Origin: Leptasterias polaris
Lineage: Eukaryota; Echinodermata; Asteroidea; Forcipulatida; Asteriidae
Direction of reading: 5' to 3'
Assembly: GCA_037783415.1 (NCBI GenBank)
Contig: JAZGTN010000211.1
Location: forward strand, 186,001 to 250,000
DNA length: 64,000 nt
Every line of letters begins with the position of its first letter. Position 1 is the stretch's first letter. Shown in pieces: positions 46,159-61,300 of this stretch. A model generated the notes under the pieces. The model was not told the origin of the DNA and did not search any database. It was given only the letters and a program-made list of their open reading frames with translations. The position numbers and the translations under genes are program-made.

Positions 46159-46213
46159 CCTTCCCGCCCTCCTTCCCCACTCTTGGCTCGTAGTCAGGGT
46201 TACCTCTTAGACG

Positions 46214-46395
46214 AGAAAAAGAAGGACGTAAGATGGCGGAGCTACTGCGTAGCATGCTGGGTGGGCACGAGAGGGCGCCCTAATGGTTGTCAAATCTTTC
46301 TAGCGAATTAGCCTGCCGGCTATGAAATATGCATAAGTAGTAACTATTTGGGTAAGTATCATTCATAGACTCATCCCACACTTCTGTGGTGGGGG
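46214..46395 (+). repeat. DIRS right inverted terminal repeat
   Basis: 46214-46357 is the exact reverse complement of 39986-40129. The outer 38 bp (46358-46395, ending ...GTGGTGGGGG) are specific to this end and are mirrored in the internal complementary region. Confidence 0.96.
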
Positions 46396-49300
46396 ATTCT
46401 AAACAACAGTGAATGATTAGACAGTAGGAGGGTTGACTGTGTACTATGTAGATGCATTCACTACATGATATCATATTATTGCAGAATGGAATAGTTTATC
46501 TATGATTCTAAACCACAGTGGTTGATCAGACAGTAGGAGGGTTGACTGTGTACTATGTACATGTAGATGCATTCACTACATGATATCATAGAACTGCAGA
46601 ATGGAATAGTTTATCTATGATTCTAAACCACAGTGGTTGATCAGACAGTAGGAGGGTTGACTGTGTACTATGTACATGTAGAGGCATTCACTACATGATA
46701 TCATAGAACTGCAGACTGGAATAGTTTATCTATGATTCTAAACCACAGTGCTTGATCAGACAGTAGGAGGGTTGACTGTGTACTATGTACATGTAGATGC
46801 ATTCACTACATCATATCATAGAACTGCAGAATGGAATAGTTTATGTATGATTCTAAACCACAGTGGGTGATCAGACAGTAGGAGGGTTGACTGTGTACCT
46901 TGTAGATGCATTCACTACATGATATCATAGAACTGCAGACTGGAATAGTTTATCTATGATTCTAAACCACAGTGGTTGATCAGACAGTAGGAGGGTTGAT
47001 GTGTACTATGTAAATGTAGATGCATTCACTACATGATATCATAGAACTGCAGACTGGAATAGTTTATCTATGATTGTAAACCACAGTGGGTGATTAGACA
47101 GTAGGAGGGTTGACTGTGTACCTTGTAGATGCATTCACTACATGATATCATAGAACTGCAGAATGGAATAGTTTATGTATGATTCTAAACAACAGTGGAT
47201 GATTAGACAGTAGGAGGGTTGACTGTGTACTATGTAGATGCATTCACTACATGATATCATAGAACTGCAGACTGGAATAGTTTATCTATGATTCTAAACC
47301 ACAGTGGTTGATCAGACAGTAGGAGGGTTGACTGTGTACTTTGTAGATGCATTCACTACATGATATCATAGAACTGCAGACTGGAATAGTTTATCTATGA
47401 TTCTAAACCACAGTGGTTGATCAGACAGTAGGAGGGTTGACTGTGTACTTTGTAGATGCATTCACTACATGATCTCATATTATTGCAGAATGGAATAGTT
47501 TATGTATGATTCTAAACAGTGGGTGATCAGACAGTAGGAGGGTTGACTGTGTACTATGTAGATGCATTCACTACATGATATATTATTGCAGAATGGAATA
47601 GTTTATCTTTGATTCTAAATCACAGTGGGTGATTAGACAGTAGGAGGGTTGACTGTGTACCTTGTAGATGCATTCACTACATGATATCATAGAACTGCAG
47701 AATGGAATAATTTATCTATGATTCTAAACCACAGTGGTTTATCAGACAGTAGGAGGGTTGACTGTGTACTATGTAAATGTAGATGCATTCACTACATGAT
47801 ATCATAGAACTGCAGAATGGAATAGTTTATGTATGATTCTAAACCACAGTGGTTGATCAGACAGTAGGAGGGTTGACTGTGTACTATGTAGATGCATTCA
47901 CTACATGATATCATAGAACTGCAGAATGGAATAGTTTATGTATGATTCTAAACCACAGTGGGTGATCAGACAGTAGGAGGGTTGACTGTGTACTATGTAG
48001 ATGCATTCACTACATGATATCATATTATTGCAGAATGGAATAATTTATCTTTGATTCTAAACCACAGTGGTTGATCAGACAGTAGGAGGGTTGACTGTGT
48101 ACTATGTACCTTGTACATGCATTCACTACATGATATCATAGAACTGCAGAATGGAATAGTTTATCTATGATTCTAAACAACAGTGGATGATGAGACAGTA
48201 GGAGGGTTGACTGTGTACTATGTAGTTGCATTCACTACATGATATCATATTATTGCAGACTGGAATAGTTTATCTATGATTCTAAACCACAGTGGTTGAT
48301 CAGACAGTAGGAGGGTTGACTGTGTACTATGTACATGTAGATGCATTCACTACATGATATCATAGAACTGCAGAATGGAATAGTTTATGTATGATTCTAA
48401 ACCACAGTGGGTGATCAGACAGTAAGAGGGTTGACTGTGTACCTTGTAGATGCATTCACTACATGATATCATAGAACTGCAGACTGGAATAGTTTATCTA
48501 TGATTCTAAACCACAGTGGTTGATCAGACAGTAGGAGGGTTGACTGTGTACTATGTAAATGTAGATGCATTCACTACATGATATCATAGAACTGCAGACT
48601 GGAATAGTTTATCTATGATTCTAAACCACAGTGGGTAATCAGACAGTAGGAGGGTTGACTGTGTACTATGTACCTTGTACATGCATTCACTACATGATAT
48701 CATAGAACTGCAGAATGGAATAGTTTATGTATGATTCTAAACAGCAGTGGATGATTAGACAGTAGGAGGGTTGACTGTGTACTATGTACCTTGTAGATGC
48801 ATTCACTACATGATATCATAGAACTGCAGACTGGAATAGTTTATGTATAATTCTAAACAACAGTGAGTGATCAGACAGTAGGAGGGTTGACTGTGTACTA
48901 TGTAGATGCATTCACTACATGATATCATATTATTGCAGAATGGAATAATTTATCTTTGATTCTAAACCACGGTAAATGATTAGACAGTAGGAGGGTTGAC
49001 TGTGTACTATGTAAATGTAGATGCATTCACTACATGATATCATAGAACTGCAGACTGGAATAATTTATCTTTGATTCTAAACCACAGTGGATGATTAGAC
49101 AGTAGGAGGGTTGACTGTGTACTATGTAGATGCATTCACTACATGATATCATATTATTGCAGAATGGAATAGTTTATCTATGATTCTAAACCACAGTGGT
49201 TGATCAGACAGTAGGAGGGTTGACTGTGTACTATGTACATGTAGATGCATTCACTACATGATATCATAGAACTGCAGAATGGAATAGTTTATCTATGATT

Positions 49301-52300
49301 CTAAACAACAGTGGATGATGAGACAGTAGGAGGGTTGACTGTGTACTATGTAGATGCATTCACTACATGATATCATATTATTGCAGACTGGAATAGTTTA
49401 TCTATGATTCTAAACCACAGTGGTTGATCAGACAGTAGGAGGGTTGACTGTGTACTGTGTACATGTAGATGCATTCACTACATGATATCATAGAACTGCA
49501 GACTGGAATAGTTTATCTATGATTCTAAACAACAGTGGATGATCAGACAGTAGGAGGGTTGACTGTGTACTATGTACCTTGTACATGCATTCACTACATG
49601 ATATCATAGAACTGCAGAATGGAATAGTTTATCTATGATTCTAAACAACAGTGGATGATGAGACAGTAGGAGGGTTGACTGTGTACTATGTAGATGCATT
49701 CACTACATGATATCATATTATTGCAGACTGGAATAGTTTATCTATGATTCTAAACCACAGTGGTTGATCAGACAGTAGGAGGGTTGACTGTGTACTGTGT
49801 ACATGTAGATGCATTCACTACATGATATCATAGAACTGCAGACTGGAATAGTTTATCTATGATTCTAAACCACAGTGGTTGATCAGACAGTAGGAGGGTT
49901 GACTGTGTACTATGTACATGTAGATGCATTCACTACATGATATCATAGAACTGCAGACTGGAATAGTTTATCTATGATTCTAAACCACAGTGGTTGATCA
50001 GACAGTAGGAGGGTTGACTGTGTACTATGTACATGTAGATGCATTCACTACATGATATCATAGAACTGCAGAATGGAATAGTTTATGTATGATTCTAAAT
50101 CACAGTGGGTGATTAGACAGTAGGAGGGTTGACTGTGTACCTTGTAGATGCATTCACTACATGATATCATAGAACTGAAGAATGGAATAGTTTATGTATG
50201 ATTCTAAACAACAGTGGGTGATCAGACAGTAGGAGGATTGACTGTGTACTATGTACATGTAGATGCATTTACTACATGATATCATATTATTGCAGACTGG
50301 AATAATTTATCTTTGATTCTAAACAACAGTAAGTGATCAGACAGTAGGAGGGTTGACTGTGTACTATGTAGATGCATTCACTACATGATATCATATTATT
50401 GCAGAATGGAATAGTTTATCTATGATTCTAAACCACAGTGGTTGATCAGACAGTAGGAAGGCTGACTGTGTACTATGTACCTTGTAGATGCATTCACTAC
50501 ATGATATCATAGAACTGCAGAATGGAATAATTTATCTATGATTCTAAACCACAGTGGTTTATCAGACAGTAGGAGGGTTGACTGTGTACTATTTAGATGC
50601 ATTCACTACATGATATCATATTATTGCAGACTGGAATAGTTTATCTATGATTCTAAACCACAGTGGTTGATCAGACAGTAGGAGGGTTGACTGTGTACTA
50701 TGTACATGTAGATGCATTCACTACATGATATCATAGAACTGCAGACTGGAATAGTTTATCTATGATTCTAAACCACAGTGGTTGATCAGACAGTAGGAGG
50801 GTTGACTGTGTACTATGTAAATGTAGATGCATTCACTACATGATATCATAGAACTGCAGACTGGAATAGTTTATTTATGATTGTAAACCACAGTGGGAGA
50901 TTAGACAGTAGGAGGGTTGACTGTGCACTATGTAGATGCAATCACTACATGATATCATAAAACTGATGCCTGGAATAATTTATCTTTGATTATAAACCAC
51001 AGTGGGGGATTAGACAGTAGGAGGGTTGACTGTGTACTATGTAGATGCATTCACTACATGATATCATAGAACTGCAGAATGGAATAGTTTATGTATGATT
51101 CTCAACAACAGTGGATGTTTAGACAGTAGGAGGGTTGACTGTGTACTATGTAGATGCATTCACTACATGATATCATATTATTGCAGACTGGAATAGTTTA
51201 TCTATGATTCTAAACCACAGTGGTTGATCAGACAGTAGGAGGGTTGACTGTGTACTATGTACATGTAGATGCATTCACTACATGATATCATAGAACTGCA
51301 GACTGGAATAGTTTATCTATGATTCTAAACCACAGTAGTTGATCAGACAGTAGGAGGGTTGACTGTGTACTTTGTAGATGCATTCACTACATGATCTCAT
51401 ATTATTGCAGAATGGAATAGTTTATGTATGATTCTAAACAGTGGGTGATCAGACAGTAGGAGGGTTGACTGTGTACTATGTAGATGCATTCACTACATGA
51501 TATATTATTGCAGAATGGAATAGTTTATCTTTGATTCTAAATCACAGTGGGTGATTAGACAGTAGGAGGGTTGACTGTGTACCTTGTAGATGCATTCACT
51601 ACATGATATCATAGAACTGCAGAATGGAATAGTTTATGTATGATTCTAAACAACAGTGGGTGATCAGACAGTAGGAGGATTGACTGTGTACTATGTACAT
51701 GTAGATGCATTTACTACATGATATCATATTATTGCAGACTGGAATAATTTATCTTTGATTCTAAACAACAGTAAGTGATCAGACAGTAGGAGGGTTGACT
51801 GTGTACTATGTAGATGCATTCACTACATGATATCATATTATTGCAGAATGGAATAGTTTATCTATGATTCTAAACCACAGTGGTTGATCAGACAGTAGGA
51901 AGGCTGACTGTGTACTATGTACCTTGTAGATGCATTCACTACATGATATCATAGAACTGCAGAATGGAATAATTTATCTATGATTCTAAACCACAGTGGT
52001 TTATCAGACAGTAGGAGGGTTGACTGTGTACTATGTAAATGTAGATGCATTCACTACATGATATCATAGAACTGCAGAATGGAATAGTTTATGTATGATT
52101 CTAAACCACAGTGGTTGATCAGACAGTAGGAGGGTTGACTGTGTACTATGTAGATGCATTCACTACATGATATCATAGAACTGCAGAATGGAATAGTTTA
52201 TGTATGATTCTAAACCACAGTGGGTGATCAGACAGTAGGAGGGTTGACTGTGTACTATGTAGATGCATTCACTACATGATATCATATTATTGCAGAATGG

Positions 52301-55300
52301 AATAATTTATCTTTGATTCTAAACCACAGTGGTTGATCAGACAGTAGGAGGGTTGACTGTGTACTATGTACATGTAGATGCATTCACTACATGATATCAT
52401 AGAACTGCAGAATGGAATAGTTTATCTATGATTCTAAACCACAGTGGTTGATCAGACAGTAGGAGGGTTGACTGTGTACCTTGTAGATGCATTCACTACA
52501 TGATATTATAGAACTGCAAACTGGAATAGTTTATCTATGATTCTAAACCACAGTGGTTGATCAGACAGTAAGAGGGTTGACTGTGTACTATGTAAATGTA
52601 GATGCATTCACTACATGATATCATATTATTGCAGAATGGAATAGTTTATCTTTGATTCTAAACCACAGTGGGTGATTAGACAGTAGGAGGGTTGACTGTG
52701 TACTATGTACATGTAGATGCATTCACTACATGATATCATAGAACTGATGCCTGGAATAATTTATCTTTGATTCTAAACCACAGTGGGTGATCAAACAGTA
52801 GGAGGGTTGACTGTGTACTATGTACCTTGTAGATGCATTTACTACATGATATCATAGAACTGCAGAATGGAATAGTTTATCTATGATTCTAAACAACAGT
52901 GGATGATTAGACAGTAGGAGGGTTGACTGTGTACTATGTAGATGCAATCACTACATGATATCATAGAACTGATGCCTGGAATAATTTATCTTTGATTCTA
53001 AACCACAGTGGATGATTAGACAGTAGGAGGGTTGACTGTGTACTATGTACATGTAGATGCATTCACTACATGATATCATAGAACTGCAGAATGGAATAGT
53101 TTATCTATGATTCTAAACAACAGTGGTTGATCAGACAGTAGGAGGGTTGACTGTGTACTATGTAGATGCATTCACTACATGATATCATAGAACTGCAGAA
53201 TGGAATAGTTTATGTATGATTCTAAACCACAGTGGGTGATCAGACAGTAGGAGGGTTGACTGTGTACTATGTAGATGCATTCACTACATGATATCATATT
53301 ATTGCAGAATGGAATAGTTTATCTATGATTCTAAACCACAGTGGTTGATCAGACAGTAGGAAGGCTGACTGTGTACTATGTACCTTGTAGATGCATTCAC
53401 TACATGATATCATAGAACTGCAGAATGGAATAATTTATCTATGATTCTAAACCACAGTGGTTTATCAGACAGTAGGAGGGTTGACTGTGTACTATGTAAA
53501 TGTAGATGCATTCACTACATGATATCATAGAACTGCAGAATGGAATAGTTTATGTATGATTCTAAACCACAGTGGTTGATCAGACAGTAGGAGGGTTGAC
53601 TGTGTACTATGTAGATGCATTCACTACATGATATCATAGAACTGCAGAATGGAATAGTTTATGTATGATTCTAAACCACAGTGGGTGATCAGACAGTAGG
53701 AGGGTTGACTGTGTACTATGTAGATGCATTCACTACATGATATCATATTATTGCAGAATGGAATAATTTATCTTTGATTCTAAACCACAGTGGTTGATCA
53801 GACAGTAGGAGGGTTGACTGTGTACTATGTACCTTGTACATGCATTCACTACATGATATCATAGAACTGCAGAATGGAATAGTTTATCTATGATTCTAAA
53901 CAACAGTGGATGATGAGACAGTAGGAGGGTTGACTGTGTACTATGTAGTTGCATTCACTACATGATATCATATTATTGCAGACTGGAATAGTTTATCTAT
54001 GATTCTAAACCACAGTGGTTGATCAGACAGTAGGAGGGTTGACTGTGTACTATGTACATGTAGATGCATTCACTACATGATATCATAGAACTGCAGAATG
54101 GAATAGTTTATGTATGATTCTAAACCACAGTGGGTGATCAGACAGTAAGAGGGTTGACTGTGTACCTTGTAGATGCATTCACTACATGATATCATAGAAC
54201 TGCAGACTGGAATAGTTTATCTATGATTCTAAACCACAGTGGTTGATCAGACAGTAGGAGGGTTGACTGTGTACTATGTAAATGTAGATGCATTCACTAC
54301 ATGATATCATAGAACTGCAGACTGTAATAGTTTATCTATGATTCTAAACCACAGTGGGTGATCAGACAGTAGGAGGGTTGACTGTGTACTATGTACCTTG
54401 TACATGCATTCACTACATGATATCATAGAACTGCAGAATGGAATAGTTTATGTATGATTCTAAACAGCAGTGGATGATTAGACAGTAGGAGGGTTGACTG
54501 TGTACTATGTACCTTGTAGATGCATTCACTACATGATATCATAGAACTGCAGACTGGAATAGTTTATGTATAATTCTAAACAACAGTGAGTGATCAGACA
54601 GTAGGAGGGTTGACTGTGTACTATGTAGATGCATTCACTACATGATATCATATTATTGCAGAATGGAATAATTTATCTTTGATTCTAAACCACGGTAAAT
54701 GATTAGACAGTAGGAGGGTTGACTGTGTACTATGTAAATGTAGATGCATTCACTACATGATATCATAGAACTGCAGACTGGAATAATTTATCTTTGATTC
54801 TAAACCACAGTGGATGATTAGACAGTAGGAGGGTTGACTGTGTACTATGTAGATGCATTCACTACATGATATCAAATTATTGCAGAATGGAATAGTTTAT
54901 CTATGATTCTAAACCACAGTGGTTGATCAGACAGTAGGAGGGTTGACTGTGTACTATGTACATGTAGATGCATTCACTACATGATATCATAGAACTGCAG
55001 AATGGAATAGTTTATCTATGATTCTAAACAACAGTGGATGATGAGACAGTAGGAGGGTTGACTGTGTACTATGTAGATGCATTCACTACATGATATCATA
55101 TTATTGCAGACTGGAATAGTTTATCTATGATTCTAAACCACAGTGGTTGATCAGACAGTAGGAGGGTTGACTGTGTACTGTGTACATGTAGATGCATTCA
55201 CTACATGATATCATAGAACTGCAGACTGGAATAGTTTATCTATGATTCTAAACAACAGTGGATGATCAGACAGTAGGAGGGTTGACTGTGTACTATGTAC

Positions 55301-58300
55301 CTTGTACATGCATTCACTACATGATATCATAGAACTGCAGAATGGAATAGTTTATCTATGATTCTAAACAACAGTGGTTGATCAGACAGTAGGAGGGTTG
55401 ATGTGTACTATGTAAATGTAGATGCATTCACTACATGATATCATAGAACTGCAGACTGGAATAGTTTATCTATGATTGTAAACCACAGTGGGTGATTAGA
55501 CAGTAGGAGGGTTGACTGTGTACCTTGTAGATGCATTCACTACATGATATCATAGAACTGCAGAATGGAATAGTTTATGTATGATTCTAAACAACAGTGG
55601 ATGATTAGACAGTAGGAGGGTTGACTGTGTACTATGTAGATGCATTCACTACATGATATCATAGAACTGCAGACTGGAATAGTTTATCTATGATTCTAAA
55701 CCACAGTGGTTGATCAGACAGTAGGAGGGTTGACTGTGTACTTTGTAGATGCATTCACTACATGATATCATAGAACTGCAGACTGGAATAGTTTATCTAT
55801 GATTCTAAACCACAGTGGTTGATCAGACAGTAGGAGGGTTGACTGTGTACTTTGTAGATGCATTCACTACATGATCTCATATTATTGCAGAATGGAATAG
55901 TTTATGTATGATTCTAAACAGTGGGTGATCAGACAGTAGGAGGGTTGACTGTGTACTATGTAGATGCATTCACTACATGATATATTATTGCAGAATGGAA
56001 TAGTTTATCTTTGATTCTAAATCACAGTGGGTGATTAGACAGTAGGAGGGTTGACTGTGTACCTTGTAGATGCATTCACTACATGATATCATAGAACTGC
56101 AGAATGGAATAATTTATCTATGATTCTAAACCACAGTGGTTTATCAGACAGTAGGAGGGTTGACTGTGTACTATGTAAATGTAGATGCATTCACTACATG
56201 ATATCATAGAACTGCAGAATGGAATAGTTTATGTATGATTCTAAACCACAGTGGTTGATCAGACAGTAGGAGGGTTGACTGTGTACTATGTAGATGCATT
56301 CACTACATGATATCATAGAACTGCAGAATGGAATAGTTTATGTATGATTCTAAACCACAGTGGGTGATCAGACAGTAGGAGGGTTGACTGTGTACTATGT
56401 AGATGCATTCACTACATGATATCATATTATTGCAGAATGGAATAATTTATCTTTGATTCTAAACCACAGTGGTTGATCAGACAGTAGGAGGGTTGACTGT
56501 GTACTATGTACCTTGTACATGCATTCACTACATGATATCATAGAACTGCAGAATGGAATAGTTTATCTATGATTCTAAACAACAGTGGATGATGAGACAG
56601 TAGGAGGGTTGACTGTGTACTATGTAGTTGCATTCACTACATGATATCATATTATTGCAGACTGGAATAGTTTATCTATGATTCTAAACCACAGTGGTTG
56701 ATCAGACAGTAGGAGGGTTGACTGTGTACTATGTACATGTAGATGCATTCACTACATGATATCATAGAACTGCAGAATGGAATAGTTTATGTATGATTCT
56801 AAACCACAGTGGGTGATCAGACAGTAAGAGGGTTGACTGTGTACCTTGTAGATGCATTCACTACATGATATCATAGAACTGCAGACTGGAATAGTTTATC
56901 TATGATTCTAAACCACAGTGGTTGATCAGACAGTAGGAGGGTTGACTGTGTACTATGTAAATGTAGATGCATTCACTACATGATATCATAGAACTGCAGA
57001 CTGGAATAGTTTATCTATGATTCTAAACCACAGTGGGTAATCAGACAGTAGGAGGGTTGACTGTGTACTATGTACCTTGTACATGCATTCACTACATGAT
57101 ATCATAGAACTGCAGAATGGAATAGTTTATGTATGATTCTAAACAGCAGTGGATGATTAGACAGTAGGAGGGTTGACTGTGTACTATGTACCTTGTAGAT
57201 GCATTCACTACATGATATCATAGAACTGCAGACTGGAATAGTTTATGTATAATTCTAAACAACAGTGAGTGATCAGACAGTAGGAGGGTTGACTGTGTAC
57301 TATGTAGATGCATTCACTACATGATATCATATTATTGCAGAATGGAATAATTTATCTTTGATTCTAAACCACGGTAAATGATTAGACAGTAGGAGGGTTG
57401 ACTGTGTACTATGTAAATGTAGATGCATTCACTACATGATATCATAGAACTGCAGACTGGAATAATTTATCTTTGATTCTAAACCACAGTGGATGATTAG
57501 ACAGTAGGAGGGTTGACTGTGTACTATGTACATGTAGATGCATTCACTACATGATATCATAGAACTGCAGAATGGAATAGTTTATCTATGATTCTAAACA
57601 ACAGTGGATGATGAGACAGTAGGAGGGTTGACTGTGTACTATGTAGATGCATTCACTACATGATATCATATTATTGCAGAATGGAATAGTTTATCTATGA
57701 TTCTAAACCACAGTGGTTGATCAGACAGTAGGAGGGTTGACTGTGTACTATGTACATGTAGATGCATTCACTACATGATATCATAGAACTGCAGAATGGA
57801 ATAGTTTATCTATGATTCTAAACAACAGTGGATGATGAGACAGTAGGAGGGTTGACTGTGTACTATGTAGATGCATTCACTACATGATATCATATTATTG
57901 CAGACTGGAATAGTTTATCTATGATTCTAAACCACAGTGGTTGATCAGACAGTAGGAGGGTTGACTGTGTACTGTGTACATGTAGATGCATTCACTACAT
58001 GATATCATAGAACTGCAGACTGGAATAGTTTATCTATGATTCTAAACAACAGTGGATGATCAGACAGTAGGAGGGTTGACTGTGTACTATGTACCTTGTA
58101 CATGCATTCACTACATGATATCATAGAACTGCAGAATGGAATAGTTTATCTATGATTCTAAACAACAGTGGATGATGAGACAGTAGGAGGGTTGACTGTG
58201 TACTATGTAGATGCATTCACTACATGATATCATATTATTGCAGACTGGAATAGTTTATCTATGATTCTAAACCACAGTGGTTGATCAGACAGTAGGAGGG

Positions 58301-61300
58301 TTGACTGTGTACTGTGTACATGTAGATGCATTCACTACATGATATCATAGAACTGCAGACTGGAATAGTTTATCTATGATTGTAAACCACAGTGGGTGAT
58401 TAGACAGTAGGAGGGTTGACTGTGTACCTTGTAGATGCATTCACTACATGATATCATAGAACTGCAGAATGGAATAGTTTATGTATGATTCTAAACAACA
58501 GTGGATGATTAGACAGTAGGAGGGTTGACTGTGTACTATGTAGATGCATTCACTACATGATATCATAGAACTGCAGACTGGAATAGTTTATCTATGATTC
58601 TAAACCACAGTGGTTGATCAGACAGTAGGAGGGTTGACTGTGTACTTTGTAGATGCATTCACTACATGATATCATAGAACTGCAGACTGGAATAGTTTAT
58701 CTATGATTCTAAACCACAGTGGTTGATCAGACAGTAGGAGGGTTGACTGTGTACTTTGTAGATGCATTCACTACATGATCTCATATTATTGCAGAATGGA
58801 ATAGTTTATGTATGATTCTAAACAGTGGGTGATCAGACAGTAGGAGGGTTGACTGTGTACTATGTAGATGCATTCACTACATGATATATTATTGCAGAAT
58901 GGAATAGTTTATCTTTGATTCTAAATCACAGTGGGTGATTAGACAGTAGGAGGGTTGACTGTGTACCTTGTAGATGCATTCACTACATGATATCATAGAA
59001 CTGCAGAATGGAATAATTTATCTATGATTCTAAACCACAGTGGTTTATCAGACAGTAGGAGGGTTGACTGTGTACTATGTAAATGTAGATGCATTCACTA
59101 CATGATATCATAGAACTGCAGAATGGAATAGTTTATGTATGATTCTAAACCACAGTGGTTGATCAGACAGTAGGAGGGTTGACTGTGTACTATGTAGATG
59201 CATTCACTACATGATATCATAGAACTGCAGAATGGAATAGTTTATGTATGATTCTAAACCACAGTGGGTGATCAGACAGTAGGAGGGTTGACTGTGTACT
59301 ATGTAGATGCATTCACTACATGATATCATATTATTGCAGAATGGAATAATTTATCTTTGATTCTAAACCACAGTGGTTGATCAGACAGTAGGAGGGTTGA
59401 CTGTGTACTATGTACCTTGTACATGCATTCACTACATGATATCATAGAACTGCAGAATGGAATAGTTTATCTATGATTCTAAACAACAGTGGATGATGAG
59501 ACAGTAGGAGGGTTGACTGTGTACTATGTAGTTGCATTCACTACATGATATCATATTATTGCAGACTGGAATAGTTTATCTATGATTCTAAACCACAGTG
59601 GTTGATCAGACAGTAGGAGGGTTGACTGTGTACTATGTACATGTAGATGCATTCACTACATGATATCATAGAACTGCAGAATGGAATAGTTTATGTATGA
59701 TTCTAAACCACAGTGGGTGATCAGACAGTAAGAGGGTTGACTGTGTACCTTGTAGATGCATTCACTACATGATATCATAGAACTGCAGACTGGAATAGTT
59801 TATCTATGATTCTAAACCACAGTGGTTGATCAGACAGTAGGAGGGTTGACTGTGTACTATGTAAATGTAGATGCATTCACTACATGATATCATAGAACTG
59901 CAGACTGGAATAGTTTATCTATGATTCTAAACCACAGTGGGTAATCAGACAGTAGGAGGGTTGACTGTGTACTATGTACCTTGTACATGCATTCACTACA
60001 TGATATCATAGAACTGCAGAATGGAATAGTTTATGTATGATTCTAAACAGCAGTGGATGATTAGACAGTAGGAGGGTTGACTGTGTACTATGTACCTTGT
60101 AGATGCATTCACTACATGATATCATAGAACTGCAGACTGGAATAGTTTATGTATAATTCTAAACAACAGTGAGTGATCAGACAGTAGGAGGGTTGACTGT
60201 GTACTATGTAGATGCATTCACTACATGATATCATATTATTGCAGAATGGAATAATTTATCTTTGATTCTAAACCACGGTAAATGATTAGACAGTAGGAGG
60301 GTTGACTGTGTACTATGTAAATGTAGATGCATTCACTACATGATATCATAGAACTGCAGACTGGAATAATTTATCTTTGATTCTAAACCACAGTGGATGA
60401 TTAGACAGTAGGAGGGTTGACTGTGTACTATGTAGATGCATTCACTACATGATATCATATTATTGCAGAATGGAATAGTTTATCTATGATTCTAAACCAC
60501 AGTGGTTGATCAGACAGTAGGAGGGTTGACTGTGTACTATGTACATGTAGATGCATTCACTACATGATATCATAGAACTGCAGAATGGAATAGTTTATCT
60601 ATGATTCTAAACAACAGTGGATGATGAGACAGTAGGAGGGTTGACTGTGTACTATGTAGATGCATTCACTACATGATATCATATTATTGCAGACTGGAAT
60701 AGTTTATCTATGATTCTAAACCACAGTGGTTGATCAGACAGTAGGAGGGTTGACTGTGTACTGTGTACATGTAGATGCATTCACTACATGATATCATAGA
60801 ACTGCAGACTGGAATAGTTTATCTATGATTCTAAACAACAGTGGATGATCAGACAGTAGGAGGGTTGACTGTGTACTATGTACCTTGTACATGCATTCAC
60901 TACATGATATCATAGAACTGCAGAATGGAATAGTTTATCTATGATTCTAAACAACAGTGGATGATGAGACAGTAGGAGGGTTGACTGTGTACTATGTAGA
61001 TGCATTCACTACATGATATCATATTATTGCAGACTGGAATAGTTTATCTATGATTCTAAACCACAGTGGTTGATCAGACAGTAGGAGGGTTGACTGTGTA
61101 CTGTGTACATGTAGATGCATTCACTACATGATATCATAGAACTGCAGACTGGAATAGTTTATCTATGATTCTAAACCACAGTGGTTGATCAGACAGTAGG
61201 AGGGTTGACTGTGTACTATGTACATGTAGATGCATTCACTACATGATATCATAGAACTGCAGACTGGAATAGTTTATCTATGATTCTAAACCACAGTGGT

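Larger units (their letters stand above)
39973..46395 (+). mobile_element. DIRS-type tyrosine-recombinase retrotransposon
   Basis: A 6.4 kb GC-richer insertion in the satellite. It has inverted terminal repeats (144 bp identical), different outer extensions at each end, and an internal complementary region at 46063-46158 that matches both outer ends; this is the diagnostic DIRS layout. The coding frames are gag-like, RT/RNase H and tyrosine recombinase, overlapping in different phases. There is no integrase and no target duplication: satellite reads ...TATGA at the left and GATTC... at the right, sharing GA with the element's circle junction. The element is defective in RT/RNase H. Confidence 0.96.
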
